From JAGMDK01 sp023128695 (GTDB taxonomy: Bacteria > Planctomycetota > Phycisphaerae > UBA1845 > Fen-1342), in NCBI GenBank assembly GCA_030628805.1, contig DAOVQG010000053.1:1-18256 (forward strand): a DNA stretch of 18,256 nucleotides, written 5' to 3'. The position numbers and the translations under genes are program-made. The notes below the pieces were generated by a model that saw only the letters and a program-made list of their open reading frames with translations, ran no database searches and was not told the DNA's origin. This document shows positions 1-9,500 of this stretch, in pieces (the first letter of the stretch is position 1; every line of letters begins with the position of its first letter).

Positions 1-1
1 C

Positions 2-64
2 AACCGACTCGGCCTGATGCTACCCCAGCGTCTCCGTCGGATTGACGAGGTCGCGCAAATGTAG
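2..64 (+). CDS. 3' end of an unidentified gene (partial)
   Basis: The reading frame open from the window edge gives about 20 codons ending in LRRIDEVAQM and a TAG at 62-64. Codon choice is mostly G/C at the third position, as in the real genes here. A perfect 11-bp hairpin starts 18 bases after the stop, as expected behind a gene. The fragment is too short to assign to a family. It could still be a chance open stretch at the edge. Confidence 0.45.
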   Translation, partial: NRLGLMLPQRLRRIDEVAQM

Positions 65-82
65 TCACGACTTTTGCCCCAA

Positions 83-112
83 AACGGCCCTGGCGCTATC
101 ACCAGGGCCGTT
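83..112 (+). terminator. Strong hairpin, probable terminator of the edge gene
   Basis: AACGGCCCTGG at 83-93 pairs perfectly with CCAGGGCCGTT at 102-112 around an 8-base loop. Four A precede the stem, but no T-run follows it, so it is not a textbook intrinsic terminator. Its position just after the stop at 62-64 supports a 3'-end role. From here to 294 I see no other gene or recognisable element. Confidence 0.5.
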
Positions 113-294
113 CAAGCTTCACAACTGTTCAACTTGGGCTAACATCTTACCAAACAGGAGCTTACACATTCCACCCAGGGGAACGTCCGATAAGGAGCAG
201 TGGCGCGCGACCGAGGGCCAGAGGGTGCTCAACCCCAATCGTCATTCGTCGATCGTCAATCCCCTTTTCCGCCCAGGGAGAATATCATGGCGGC

Positions 295-819
295 GTGGCT
301 CGACGAAGAATCAACGAAAACACGGCGGCGGCGACACGGTTTCTGACGTACTACGCGCTCGTCACCATCACCCTCTCGGCTTTGAGGCGCGCCTTGCTCC
401 CGCTGGGAGAACCCTTCTCATTGCAAGTCGGCCTCCTCTGCCTGACGGCACTGGCAGCCGTCACCTACTGCGTCTACCACATCCACCCCCATAGCCGTGG
501 CGAGAGAGTCGCGTTCATCTTCACCCTGGCGGTGATCAACGCGGTCTGCTGCGGCATCCTGGCTAATCCAGCCGGGGCAAATCCCTCCTTTTTTTACGGA
601 CCCTTCGCTCACGGCGCGGAGGGCGGCCTTTTTATCTTCGTCGTCTCGATTGTCTGGCTGCCGCTGGCGAGCCGGTTGGTTGACCGCTGGCGGGAGTTTA
701 TCGTGCCGGGGCAATGCCCCGCCTGCGGATATGACCTGACCGGCAATCTGAGCGGCCGGTGCCCGGAGTGCGGCGCGGCCGTCGCTCCCCGCAAGCCCGC
801 GAACGGTGAATCAGACTGA
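295..819 (+). CDS. Small membrane protein with C-terminal zinc ribbon
   Basis: 174 residues, function unknown. The N-terminal three quarters is hydrophobic, with three or four likely membrane segments (about residues 18-38, 42-62, 71-92 and 110-130). The C-terminus is a four-cysteine zinc ribbon, CPACGYDL...CPECG, with Cys 141, 144, 156 and 159. This layout is common among uncharacterised Planctomycetota proteins. The ribbon would lie in the cytoplasm if the charged RWRE stretch follows the positive-inside rule (inference). The start is a GTG; the ATG at 287 is in another frame and stops after about 19 codons. A GGGAG at 277-281 is a somewhat distant ribosome site, so the start is uncertain. 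The stop abuts the stop of the convergent DUF58 gene. Confidence 0.75.
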   Translation: MARRRINENTAAATRFLTYYALVTITLSALRRALLPLGEPFSLQVGLLCLTALAAVTYCVYHIHPHSRGERVAFIFTLAVINAVCCGILANPAGANPSFFYGPFAHGAEGGLFIFVVSIVWLPLASRLVDRWREFIVPGQCPACGYDLTGNLSGRCPECGAAVAPRKPANGESD

Positions 820-1905
820 TCATCGCCGCCTCCCTTTCAGCCGCGAATGCAGATAGCGCGTCAAAACCTGCTCGACCGGCTCGCTGGTGCGGCAGCGCAG
901 CAGGTGTACGCCGTGGGCCCGCGTCCCGGCGTCGAGCCGCTCGCAGAAACGCCGCACTTCCGCCCGCACCAGGTCGCGGATCAACTGGGGCTCGGCCTCG
1001 AACTCCTCGCCGGTCTCCATGTCGCGGAGAACCGTCACGCCCAAGCCCGCTAGGCCGAGGTCAAATTCGATCTCGCGCGGGTCGAGGACCTGGAACGCGA
1101 TCACCTCGTGCCCCCGGTGAGCCAGTTGCCCGAGCGACGCCAGCACCTCCCCAGGATGATCGAGCAGGTCGCTGATGATGATCACGAGGCTGCGGCGTTG
1201 CAGCCGGGCCGCCAACTGCGAAATCACCGCCGCGATGTCGGTCACCCCACTCGGCTGAGCGGCGGCGAGGACCTGGCAGAGACTGAGGAGCTGCCCGGGG
1301 GCCGCTCGCGGCGCGACCTGCTCGACGACGCGGTAGTTACTGAGCATCAAACCGACGCTGTCACCCTGCCGCAAGAGTAAGTACGACAACGCGGCGGCCA
1401 GCACTCGAGCGTAATGAAACTTGCTCTGCCGGTCGGGGCTTTCTCTGTCCACCTGATCGGATGCAATATTCGTCTCGCGGTCGCGATGAACGCCCGGAGG
1501 AGGCCCGGAACCTGACCGCTGATCGCTGACCGTTGAGAGCTGACCGCTGACCGCTGAAAGCTGACCGCTGAAAGCTGACCGCTTCCCCCCCCCATACGCC
1601 ATCGAGCGCGAGCAATCGCAGACCACGACGACCCGCATGTTGGTTTCCTGCTCGTACTGCTTGATGACGTAGCGATCGGAGCGGGCCAGCACCCGCCAAT
1701 CGAGATGCTTGAGCTCGTCCGGCGGGCAGTATTGACGGTGCTGGGCAAACTCGATCGACAGCCCGTGCAACGGCGAGCGGTGCAGGCCGTGCAGCGTCCC
1801 CTCGACGACCCGCCGGGCTACCAGTGCGAGTCCTTTAATTCGTTCGAGAAGGGCTGGTTCAAGTAGCGTGTTCGCCTTGGCATCGGCCATGGAGCACCAA
1901 TCCAT
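820..1905 (-). CDS. DUF58 domain protein (vWA-like), with repeat-derived insert
   Basis: 361 residues. DUF58 proteins have a von Willebrand A-like fold and are usually encoded beside MoxR ATPases, as here; their biochemical role is poorly known (cell-envelope or complex-assembly functions are proposed). Visible landmarks are the family signature around LKHLDWRVLARSDRYVIKQY (residues 65-84), a MIDAS-like DCSRS (97-101), VTD (221-223) and IISDLLD (243-249). There is no membrane segment. Between SMAYGGG and KFHYAR lies about 54 extra residues (108-161), whose first part is a seven-residue repeat (SAFSGQL, SAVSGQL, STVSDQR) encoded by a tandem DNA heptamer array. The frame continues past it, so the gene looks intact. 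Start may be Met1 or Met6. It lies 47 bp after the MoxR gene, presumably co-transcribed. Confidence 0.9.
   Translation of the reverse strand: MDWCSMADAKANTLLEPALLERIKGLALVARRVVEGTLHGLHRSPLHGLSIEFAQHRQYCPPDELKHLDWRVLARSDRYVIKQYEQETNMRVVVVCDCSRSMAYGGGKRSAFSGQLSAVSGQLSTVSDQRSGSGPPPGVHRDRETNIASDQVDRESPDRQSKFHYARVLAAALSYLLLRQGDSVGLMLSNYRVVEQVAPRAAPGQLLSLCQVLAAAQPSGVTDIAAVISQLAARLQRRSLVIIISDLLDHPGEVLASLGQLAHRGHEVIAFQVLDPREIEFDLGLAGLGVTVLRDMETGEEFEAEPQLIRDLVRAEVRRFCERLDAGTRAHGVHLLRCRTSEPVEQVLTRYLHSRLKGRRR
1509..1578 (-). repeat. Tandem heptamer (TCAGCNN) array inside the DUF58 gene
   Basis: Read on the minus strand, ten consecutive 7-base units follow the pattern TCAGCNN with a few changes (TCAGCTT, TCAGCGG, TCAGCTC, TCAACGG, TCAGCGA, TCAGGTT). 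The same repeat family occurs as non-coding DNA at 10571-10647. Since 7 is coprime to 3, every frame reads a seven-residue repeat without stops. Confidence 0.9.
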
Positions 1906-1952
1906 TACTCTACTTTATTGGGTGGTCCAGACGATCGTTTCTCAATAATCGC

Positions 1953-2975
<1,023 letters not shown>

Positions 2976-3019
2976 CCGATGGTTACCTGCGTTTCATAAT
3001 CGTGCTGCTACATCTCTCT

Positions 3020-3195
3020 TGTGGCACCGGCTTCCAGCCGGTGGTTCGGCCGGTACGGGGCCCGGCCGCTACATCGGCTGTGTGGCACCGGCTTCCAGCC
3101 GGTGGGACGGTCGCTACGGGGCCCGGCCGCTACGTTGGGGACAGAGCCCCAACGCTACAACAGTCTTCGGCCGGCACGGGGGCCGGCCGCTGCAG
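3020..3195. repeat. Direct repeats of palindromic words between operon genes
   Basis: A 61-bp unit at 3020-3080 is largely repeated from 3081. Each copy opens with TGTGGCACCGGCTTCCAGCC and contains the hairpin CACCGGCT-TCC-AGCCGGTG, followed by CGGGGCCCGGCCGCTAC. A second hairpin, CGTTGGGG/CCCCAACG, lies at 3133-3154, and a third, degraded copy of the GGCCGG part at 3166-3195. These resemble dispersed REP-like words of Planctomycetota. They may affect mRNA stability within the operon (inference). Confidence 0.8.
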
Positions 3196-3207
3196 CGCCT
3201 GACCACC

Positions 3208-4701
3208 TCACTGCATTACAAACACGACCAGATTCGTGCCCAGCTTCAGGGCGTCGTCGGTCGTGTAGCAGCGGGCGTACGTGCTGAACTGGTGGGCCCA
3301 GCCGTCGCAAAGACCATAACGGCTGTAGAGAATCACCGGCCGGCCGTCGATTGTCACCGCCTCCACGAGCGGGGCGATCGGCTCCCGCTCATGGTGCAGC
3401 GTCAGCTTGTCCAACGTGTGAAAACACGTGAATAGCGGGTGGTCCGACGGTAGCGGCGCCAACGGCGATTCCGGGAACAACTGACGACACAACGCCCGGA
3501 ACGCCACGTCGAATTCCGCACTGCCCGCGGCGGCGTCGGCCAAGAGCGTACCGCCGGTGGTCAGATAGCGGTGCAGCAGCGCCTGCTCCTCGCGGCTCAG
3601 GCTCGGGTTCCACGAACCGGTCATATACAACAGCGGATGCTCGAACAGGGCCGGGTCCTTGATCTCCATCGTCTTCCGCTCGAAGCGCACCGCCACGGAC
3701 GTATTCGACCCGATTTCCTTCAGGAAAAACGGGACGGCGGACGGGTTGGGATTCCAATTGCCGTCATGGATCAACTGTGGGAAGACCAGTTGCGTCCGCG
3801 GGCGGACACTCGGACCGGCAATCTCCCGCGTGCGGGCCAGAAAGCGGGCATAACGATTCTCGGCGGTCACATAGGTAATCAGGTTCAAACCAAGCCGGGT
3901 TGAATCCTGGGCGTGGACGCGGGGCACGCCGGGGTTGTGCCACTCGTTCCACCCGCTGGCGAGGTCCTCAAGGCTGACGATCACCGCCGCCCGCGTACCG
4001 AGCGTGACGCCGCGGAGTCGGGGGGCCTCCACTTGCTCGGCTCCGCCGTCGAGCGGGTTGTCCGACGGCACGGGGTAGCGCACTTTTTCGATATCGTAGT
4101 ACGCGTGATAGACCGCGTGGTCGAGCGGCAGCGGGCGTAACGGACACCCCGGGAACATTACCGCCAATTCCGCCTCAGCCGAAGCTAACGCTTCCCGCTG
4201 ACCGCAACAGTTGATCAGCAGCGTGCCGCCGCCCAGCACGTACGCCCGCAGCGCGTGGCGCTGGTCGCTGGTAAGATCGAGCGGGTAGTACGCACAGAGA
4301 TAGAGGATGGGCGTGCGATGCTCGATCTTGGCGGCGTGTTTCCGCACCACCTCGCCGATATCGAGCTGTTCCCACCCGTACCACACTTTCAGGTGCTTTT
4401 TCGCATTGTTGAGCAGGTGGTCCACCGCCCCCGGCGAGCCCTTCCAGCCGCGGAAGCTGAAACGAGCCAGGTTCGCGATCAGCATCGGCGGCGCCGGCGG
4501 GCGCTTCTTCTCCGTCCGCCGCTGCGGCACTACCGGCAACGGCAACGGCGGGAAACCCTCGGCCCCCTTGGTAAAGTGCGGCTTCTCCCGCGGCGGCGGC
4601 CCCCAGACCGTGAGCCGCTCGTCCGCCGGCGCCGCTGCACAGAAGCTGCCGATCAGAAGCAGCATGACCGATCGTGACGGCCTATGATTCCTGGCAGGCA
4701 T
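3208..4701 (-). CDS. Secreted protein with two tandem DUF4159 domains
   Basis: 497 residues from the chosen start. The ATG at 4701 is preceded at 7 bases by GGAAGGAG (4709-4716), which makes it better than the ATG seven codons upstream. A signal peptide is visible (RSVMLLLIGSFCAAAPA, cut near residue 26), then a proline-rich linker, then two copies of the DUF4159 fold at about 73-285 and 305-497. The copies align clearly: PILYLCAYYPLDLTSDQRHA...GGGTLLIN with PLLYMTGSWNPSLSREEQAL...GGTLLADA, each followed by a FPxxPLxPLPxDH motif. DUF4159 is of unknown function, relates to glutamine-amidotransferase-like folds, and is often encoded with MoxR and DUF58 genes. It is the first gene of the leftward operon, and probably acts in the periplasm. 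Confidence 0.85.
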   Translation of the reverse strand: MPARNHRPSRSVMLLLIGSFCAAAPADERLTVWGPPPREKPHFTKGAEGFPPLPLPVVPQRRTEKKRPPAPPMLIANLARFSFRGWKGSPGAVDHLLNNAKKHLKVWYGWEQLDIGEVVRKHAAKIEHRTPILYLCAYYPLDLTSDQRHALRAYVLGGGTLLINCCGQREALASAEAELAVMFPGCPLRPLPLDHAVYHAYYDIEKVRYPVPSDNPLDGGAEQVEAPRLRGVTLGTRAAVIVSLEDLASGWNEWHNPGVPRVHAQDSTRLGLNLITYVTAENRYARFLARTREIAGPSVRPRTQLVFPQLIHDGNWNPNPSAVPFFLKEIGSNTSVAVRFERKTMEIKDPALFEHPLLYMTGSWNPSLSREEQALLHRYLTTGGTLLADAAAGSAEFDVAFRALCRQLFPESPLAPLPSDHPLFTCFHTLDKLTLHHEREPIAPLVEAVTIDGRPVILYSRYGLCDGWAHQFSTYARCYTTDDALKLGTNLVVFVMQ

Positions 4702-4748
4702 GCGCAGACTCCTTCCGAGCATTCGTTCCCATTAGTAAGACGCGACGA

Positions 4749-4802
4749 CGGCGGCGGTTATTTCAATCGGGAACATCAATAGCATATATTTTACCGCCGC
4801 CG
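4749..4802. promoter_or_regulatory. 10-bp inverted repeat around an AT-rich core, upstream of the DUF4159 operon
   Basis: CGGCGGCGGT (4749-4758) and ACCGCCGCCG (4793-4802) flank 34 bases that are much richer in A/T than their surroundings and include TATATTTTA. The site is 48 bases upstream of the operon start codon. It could be an operator or promoter core, or a simple stem. No clear -35/-10 pair is visible on the minus strand. Confidence 0.3.
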
Positions 4803-4964
4803 GTCGGAAAATGTGGGCGTCATCGCCGAGCACCCTGATAGAGGGGGCATGACAGTTTTGGCGGGGTTGGATTTGTGGATGATTTGCCGGCGTGACCCGT
4901 TGCGGCTCATGGGCACGCCTTGCAGGACTTCGGATGACAGCCCTGGAAGGGCGGAAGTTGTTAG

Positions 4965-5105
4965 CCGGGGGCGTCAAGCCCCCGGGAGTGTTGATACAGG
5001 GGCGCGAGCCCCAGCGGGGCGAAAGAAAACGCCGGTTGTCCGGACCGCTTCTGTCGCCCCGCTGGGGCGGGGGCCAGGTGCCTGCGCCCCTACGGGGCGG
5101 CTGGG
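4965..5105. repeat. Cluster of GC-rich palindromes in a 576-bp gap
   Basis: The gap 4702-5277 has no convincing gene. It contains CCGGGGGC/GCCCCCGG (4965-4985), GGGGC-GCGA-GCCCC (4999-5012), and a perfect 14-bp inverted repeat CCCCAGCGGGGCGA (5009-5022) with its complement at 5054-5067. More GGGGCG/CGCCCC words run on to about 5105. These look like REP-like dispersed words of the type common in Planctomycetota. Confidence 0.7.
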
Positions 5106-5157
5106 GTTTGGCACTTTTTCTGTCGGCGCGTGATTCTGCTCTTTTGCCTTTGCTCCC

Positions 5158-5191
5158 GCTCTGCTCAGCCGGCGTTGGCGTAGAGCAGAGC
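5158..5191 (-). terminator. Hairpin downstream of the IMPase-family gene
   Basis: GCTCTGCTC (5158-5166) and GAGCAGAGC (5183-5191) form a perfect 9-bp stem with a 16-base loop, 86 bases beyond the stop of the leftward gene. No T-run follows, so a terminator role is only suggested by position. Confidence 0.3.
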
Positions 5192-5277
5192 GTCTGGCAG
5201 AGGCAGCCGGAGTTTCTGGGACTTCGCTTCCGACTGGGCGATGGAATAGGTCGGATGGCCCACGTTCTCGTATGTGT

Positions 5278-6063
5278 TTAGCTTGTGTTGGTACGAAGCA
5301 CCATTGCCATCACTGCCTCGAACAGCGCGCCGTTGGTCGCCAAAGCTTCAGGGGCGGCGTGCGTCTGGTTGCCGGACCAATCGGTGAAGGTGCCGCCGGC
5401 CTCGGTCACGATCGGCAGCAGGGCGGCGGTGTCCCAGATGGACAAGATCGGGTCGAGGACGATCTCGGCCCGCCCGGTCGCCAACAGCGCGTAGCCGTAG
5501 GCATCGGACCAGCCCCGGTCGATATAGCAGGCGTCGCGCAAGCGCTCATACGCCGGTCCGCGGCCCTCGCGATAGAGCGTTTTGACGGATGTCACGACCA
5601 GCCGAGCCCGCGCGAGGTCCGATACGTTGGAGACCCAGGCCGGACGTCCGTTCCAGCGGCAGCCCAGGCCACGGGCGGCGTAGACCGTTTCACCGAGGGC
5701 CGGCATGTGAATCACGCCGGCGAGCATTTGCCCCTCCCACTCGAAACCGACCAATACGCTATAGAGCGGGACGCCGCTGATGAACGACATGGTTCCGTCG
5801 ATCGGATCGATGATCCAGCGGGCGGGTGTGGAGCCGGGCTTTTCGCCGAACTCTTCGCCGAGGATGCCGTGGGTGGGGAATGCGGCCTCGATCCGTTGCC
5901 GGAGCCGTTCTTCGGCACCGCGGTCGGCGATGGTGACTGGCGTATTATCGGCCTTCATCTCGTGTGGAGTGTCGGCCTTGAAATAACCGAGGGTGAAAGT
6001 GCCTGCTAATTGAGCGCTTTCAACCGCGAAATCCAGGATTTCCCTTAATTCACGTTCGTCCAC
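5278..6063 (-). CDS. hisN: Inositol-monophosphatase-superfamily enzyme, probably histidinol-phosphatase
   Basis: 261 residues, typical length for the family. Metal-dependent phosphate monoesterase of the IMPase fold, cytoplasmic. Metal-binding landmarks are GEEFGE (69-74), WIIDPIDGT (83-91) and SIWDTAALLPIVTEAGG (208-224). The last motif and the preceding SDAYGYALLATGRAEIVLDP resemble HisN-type histidinol-phosphatases, which remove phosphate from L-histidinol phosphate in histidine synthesis. Other substrates (inositol phosphate, a PAP-type nucleotide) cannot be excluded from sequence alone. The start is a GTG with a weak GAGA ribosome site. It stands alone, with no his genes nearby. Upstream, TCGGCCCAGCGA is repeated at 6071 and 6095. 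Confidence 0.85.
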   Translation of the reverse strand: MDERELREILDFAVESAQLAGTFTLGYFKADTPHEMKADNTPVTIADRGAEERLRQRIEAAFPTHGILGEEFGEKPGSTPARWIIDPIDGTMSFISGVPLYSVLVGFEWEGQMLAGVIHMPALGETVYAARGLGCRWNGRPAWVSNVSDLARARLVVTSVKTLYREGRGPAYERLRDACYIDRGWSDAYGYALLATGRAEIVLDPILSIWDTAALLPIVTEAGGTFTDWSGNQTHAAPEALATNGALFEAVMAMVLRTNTS

Positions 6064-6500
6064 TGCATTCTCGGCCCAGCGAATGAAAGGATTTTCGGCC
6101 CAGCGAGCCAGATGCTACATTTTTCGTACGGGCAGTCCGATTTCAAGTGCTACGGGGCAACATACATAAAGTTGTAAAAACAACAACCCAGCTTGCCCCA
6201 TAATCGGTGCCAATGTGGTAGTATGTATTTTGTTCTGCCAGCAGGTGGTTGGAAGCAGAAGGAGAGAGGGGGGAGTGAGAATCGCACTGGGTCATGGCCG
6301 CTATGAATTCGGGCGATCACGCCAAGGGGGCGAATTTGTACCCATGCGCCTAATGTACATCCTCTCAACCCTTTTCTCCCTCATACATGAGATCGAAGTA
6401 TCTAGTGGTGAATCGCCGCCGCGTTGGGTCATGTCACTGGTGGCCGCGAGCGCGGCTGGAAGTGGCCTGTTTCGTACTTGTTTTCCAAAGGAGCTTGTCC
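6064..6500. other. 437-bp intergenic region between divergent genes
   Basis: This region separates the leftward phosphatase gene from the rightward peptidase gene and should hold both promoters. It has a direct repeat TCGGCCCAGCGA (6071-6082, 6095-6106) and a nested stem: GGGGCAA (6154-6160) with TTGCCCC (6193-6199), enclosing GTTGT-AAAA-ACAAC (6171-6184). It is less GC-rich than the genes. I see no -35/-10 pair good enough to call. A 100-codon frame from 6215 overlaps the next gene's start and lacks any family resemblance. Confidence 0.5.
6487..6493 (+). promoter_or_regulatory. Ribosome binding site setting the start of the first C25 gene
   Basis: AAAGGAG lies 7 bases before the ATG at 6501. 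That ATG opens a normal signal peptide, so it is preferred over the in-frame ATG at 6387, which would add 38 residues with no signal-like character. Confidence 0.8.
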
Positions 6501-9500
6501 ATGCAAAAGCCAAGTAGGGTTGTCCGAATGGGGACCGTCGCGGCAGCGGCGGTCTTGTTCATGTCCGCGGGTCTCGCGTCCGCGGGCACCTGGTTAAAAA
6601 TAGATACCTTGGGAAACGTGATGTCGAAGGACCCGGCGGCCGCCAGTGCCGCGATCTTGACCGTCGAAGCGTCCGACCTGACGGGTCTGACGGTCCGGGT
6701 CCAGACCAGCGGCCTGGAACTGCGGCCGCACGAAGAGACCAAGGTTGACCAGTTCGTCGAGGTGACCTGGCCCGAGGCGCAGGTCTACGGCGAAGTGGGT
6801 GACCCCGCGATCCCGGTGATCCGCCGGGCGTTCGCGGCCCCGGCCGGCGCGAGCGTATCGCTCGCCGTCTACGCGGGGACGGCGGTCACGATCGATACGC
6901 AGGTGGCGGGAACAAACCTATTGCTGTGGCCGGCGCAGGACCCGCTGCCGAAGGTGCCCGGTGCTCGGGAGAACACCATCTTCCGCTACAACAAGGCCGA
7001 GGCCTACACGATCAACACCGATCTGCCGGAACAGCGGGTCGTGGTGCAAGAAGTGGGCATCATCCGCAGCCAGCGGCTGTTCCAGCTTGAAATCTTCCCG
7101 GTGGCGTACAACCCCATGAAGCAGACGCTAACCTTCTATCGAGACATCACGGTTGACATTCAGTTTGACGGCGGCTTCATCCCGCGCGACGCGGTCAACC
7201 CGGCCCCCGGTTTCGGCAAAGTGATCCTCAACCCCGAGGTGTTGCCCCTCGTAGCCCAACGCGGCTCGGGCAACTATCTGATCGTCGTGGCCGACACCTT
7301 CTCCTCGGCGATTACAAGCTTCGCGAACGCGAAGGCGGCCCAGGGCTACACGATCTTCACGTACTCCGTACCCGCCGGCACGAGCAATACGGTAATCAAG
7401 AACTATATTCAGACTCAGTACAACGGCGAGAATCCGCCGGATTATGTCCTGCTGGTTGGCGACACCAACCTGGTCCCACACTGGGTGGGTTCGGGCACCG
7501 GCTCGCCGGACACCGACCTCAACTATGTTTGTGTAGAGGGGAGCGACTACTTCCCCGACATCGCGATCGGGCGTTTTCCGGCCCGCACGAGCACCCAGTT
7601 GCAGGACATCGTCGACAAGACGCTGTACTACGAGAACGGGCCGCTGGCTGATCCGGATTACGTCAAGCGGGCCTGCTTCATGGCCTCCACCGACAACTAT
7701 GAGATTAGTGAAGGCACGCACAACTACGTGATTGACAACTACATGAGCGATCCGGAGGAGTGGGATGTCGACAAGCTCTACACCGTCACCTACGGCGCCA
7801 CCACTCAGGATGTCCGCGACTCGTTCAACAGCGGCCGCTTTTACGGCGTTTTCAGCGGTCACGGCGGCCCGACCGGGTGGGGCGACGGCCCGCCTTTCTA
7901 CCAGTCTGACGTCGCAGCCCTGACGAACGAGAACATGTACGCCTTCATTTGCAGCTTCTCGTGCTCGACCGGCGATTACGCCGGCACGACTGAATGCTTC
8001 ATGGAGACGTGGGTGCTGGAGCCGATTAAAGCAGGCATTTGCAGTTGGGGCTCCTCGGTCAGCAGCTATTGGACCGAGGACGACATCCTCGAAAAGGTCC
8101 TCTTCGACGCGATCTTCGACGAGAACCAGCCGGAAGTCGCCAAAGAGGCCGGCCCGATCTACAACGAGACCAAGCTGCGCTACTTCGCGCACTTCGGCGA
8201 CAGCGGCATGACCCGCCGGTATTTTGAGATGTACAACCTGATGGGCGATCCGGCCCTGGCGTTCCCGGGCCAATGCTCGGACGCGGGCACGATCGTGCTC
8301 GACAGCCCGAAGTACGCCTGCGAGGACACGGTTGGCATCACGGTGGCGGACTGCGGCCTGAACACCGATGACAATGTGATCGAGACCGTCTTGGTGGACA
8401 TCGAGTCCGATTCGGAGACCGGCGAGCAGGTTTTGCTGACCGAGACGAATCCCAGTTCGGCTGTCTTTAGCGGCTCGATCGACGTGAGTGCGACCAACGC
8501 TCCGGGCGTCCTGCTCGTGGCCGCGAATGACACGATCACCGCAACGTACATCGACGCCGACGACGGCCAAGGCAACTACAATGTCGTCGTCACCGCGGAT
8601 GCCGTGGTGGACTGCACGCCGCCGGTGATCAGCAACGTTCAGGCGATCAACATCGAGCCGCGCAGCGCGACGGTCACGTTCGACAGCAACGAGATGGCCC
8701 GCGGCGTGGTCTACTATGGGCTGAGCTGTGGTTCCTTGCCCGATAGCGCCGGCGGCGGGTTCGCGCTGTCGCCGACCGTTGACCTGAGCGGGCTCCAGGA
8801 CGATACCCCGTACTTCTACATCGTCGAAGCCTACGACGAAGCCGGCAACATGACGCTGGATGACAACGGCGGGGCGTGCTACACGTTCACGACGCCGGGC
8901 GTGCCGGACTTCTTCACCGAGCAGGACCCCGGCGATCTGGACGGTTTGAACCTGCTGTTCGTGCCGAACGGCTCGAATGACTTCTACATGGGTTGCGTGA
9001 CGCCGATCACGGCACTTCCGACCGATCCGGCCGGCGGCAACTCGCTGTCGTTGTCGGACGACGATTCTGAGCTCGTTTCGCCGAGTGGGACGGTGTATCT
9101 GTATGGGACGTCGTACAACTCGTTCTATGTGGGCAGCAACGGGTACCTTACGTTCGGCGGCAGCGACACTGAGTACAACGAATCGCTCGAGGACCACTTC
9201 GACATGCCGCGCGTCTCGGCCCTGTTCGATGACCTCAACCCCAGCAGCGGCGGGACCGTGAGCTGGAAGGACATGGGCGATCGCGTGGCGGTAACGTGGC
9301 AAAACGTGCCGGAGTACAATTCGAGCAACAGCAACACCTTCCAGGTCGAGCTGTTTTATGACGGCAGCATCAGCATCAGCCAACTGGGGATTGCATCGAG
9401 TGATCACATCGTCGGCCTGTCGGAGGGTGAGGGTCTGAGTCCGGACTTTTACCCGAGCGACCTGTCCAACATGGGCAGTTGCGGGCCGCGGCCGCCGACC

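Noticed and set aside
42..494. 150-codon plus-strand frame at the left end
   Set aside because: It crosses a strong hairpin and overlaps the zinc-ribbon gene in another frame, with a translation showing no domain.
1347..1748. Two further minus-strand frames (133 and 112 codons) across the heptamer array
   Set aside because: They are open only because a 7-base repeat has no stop in any frame; outside the array they lack family signatures.
6215..6517. 100-codon frame overlapping the start of the first C25 gene
   Set aside because: No ribosome site or family resemblance, and it runs through the ribosome site of the real gene.
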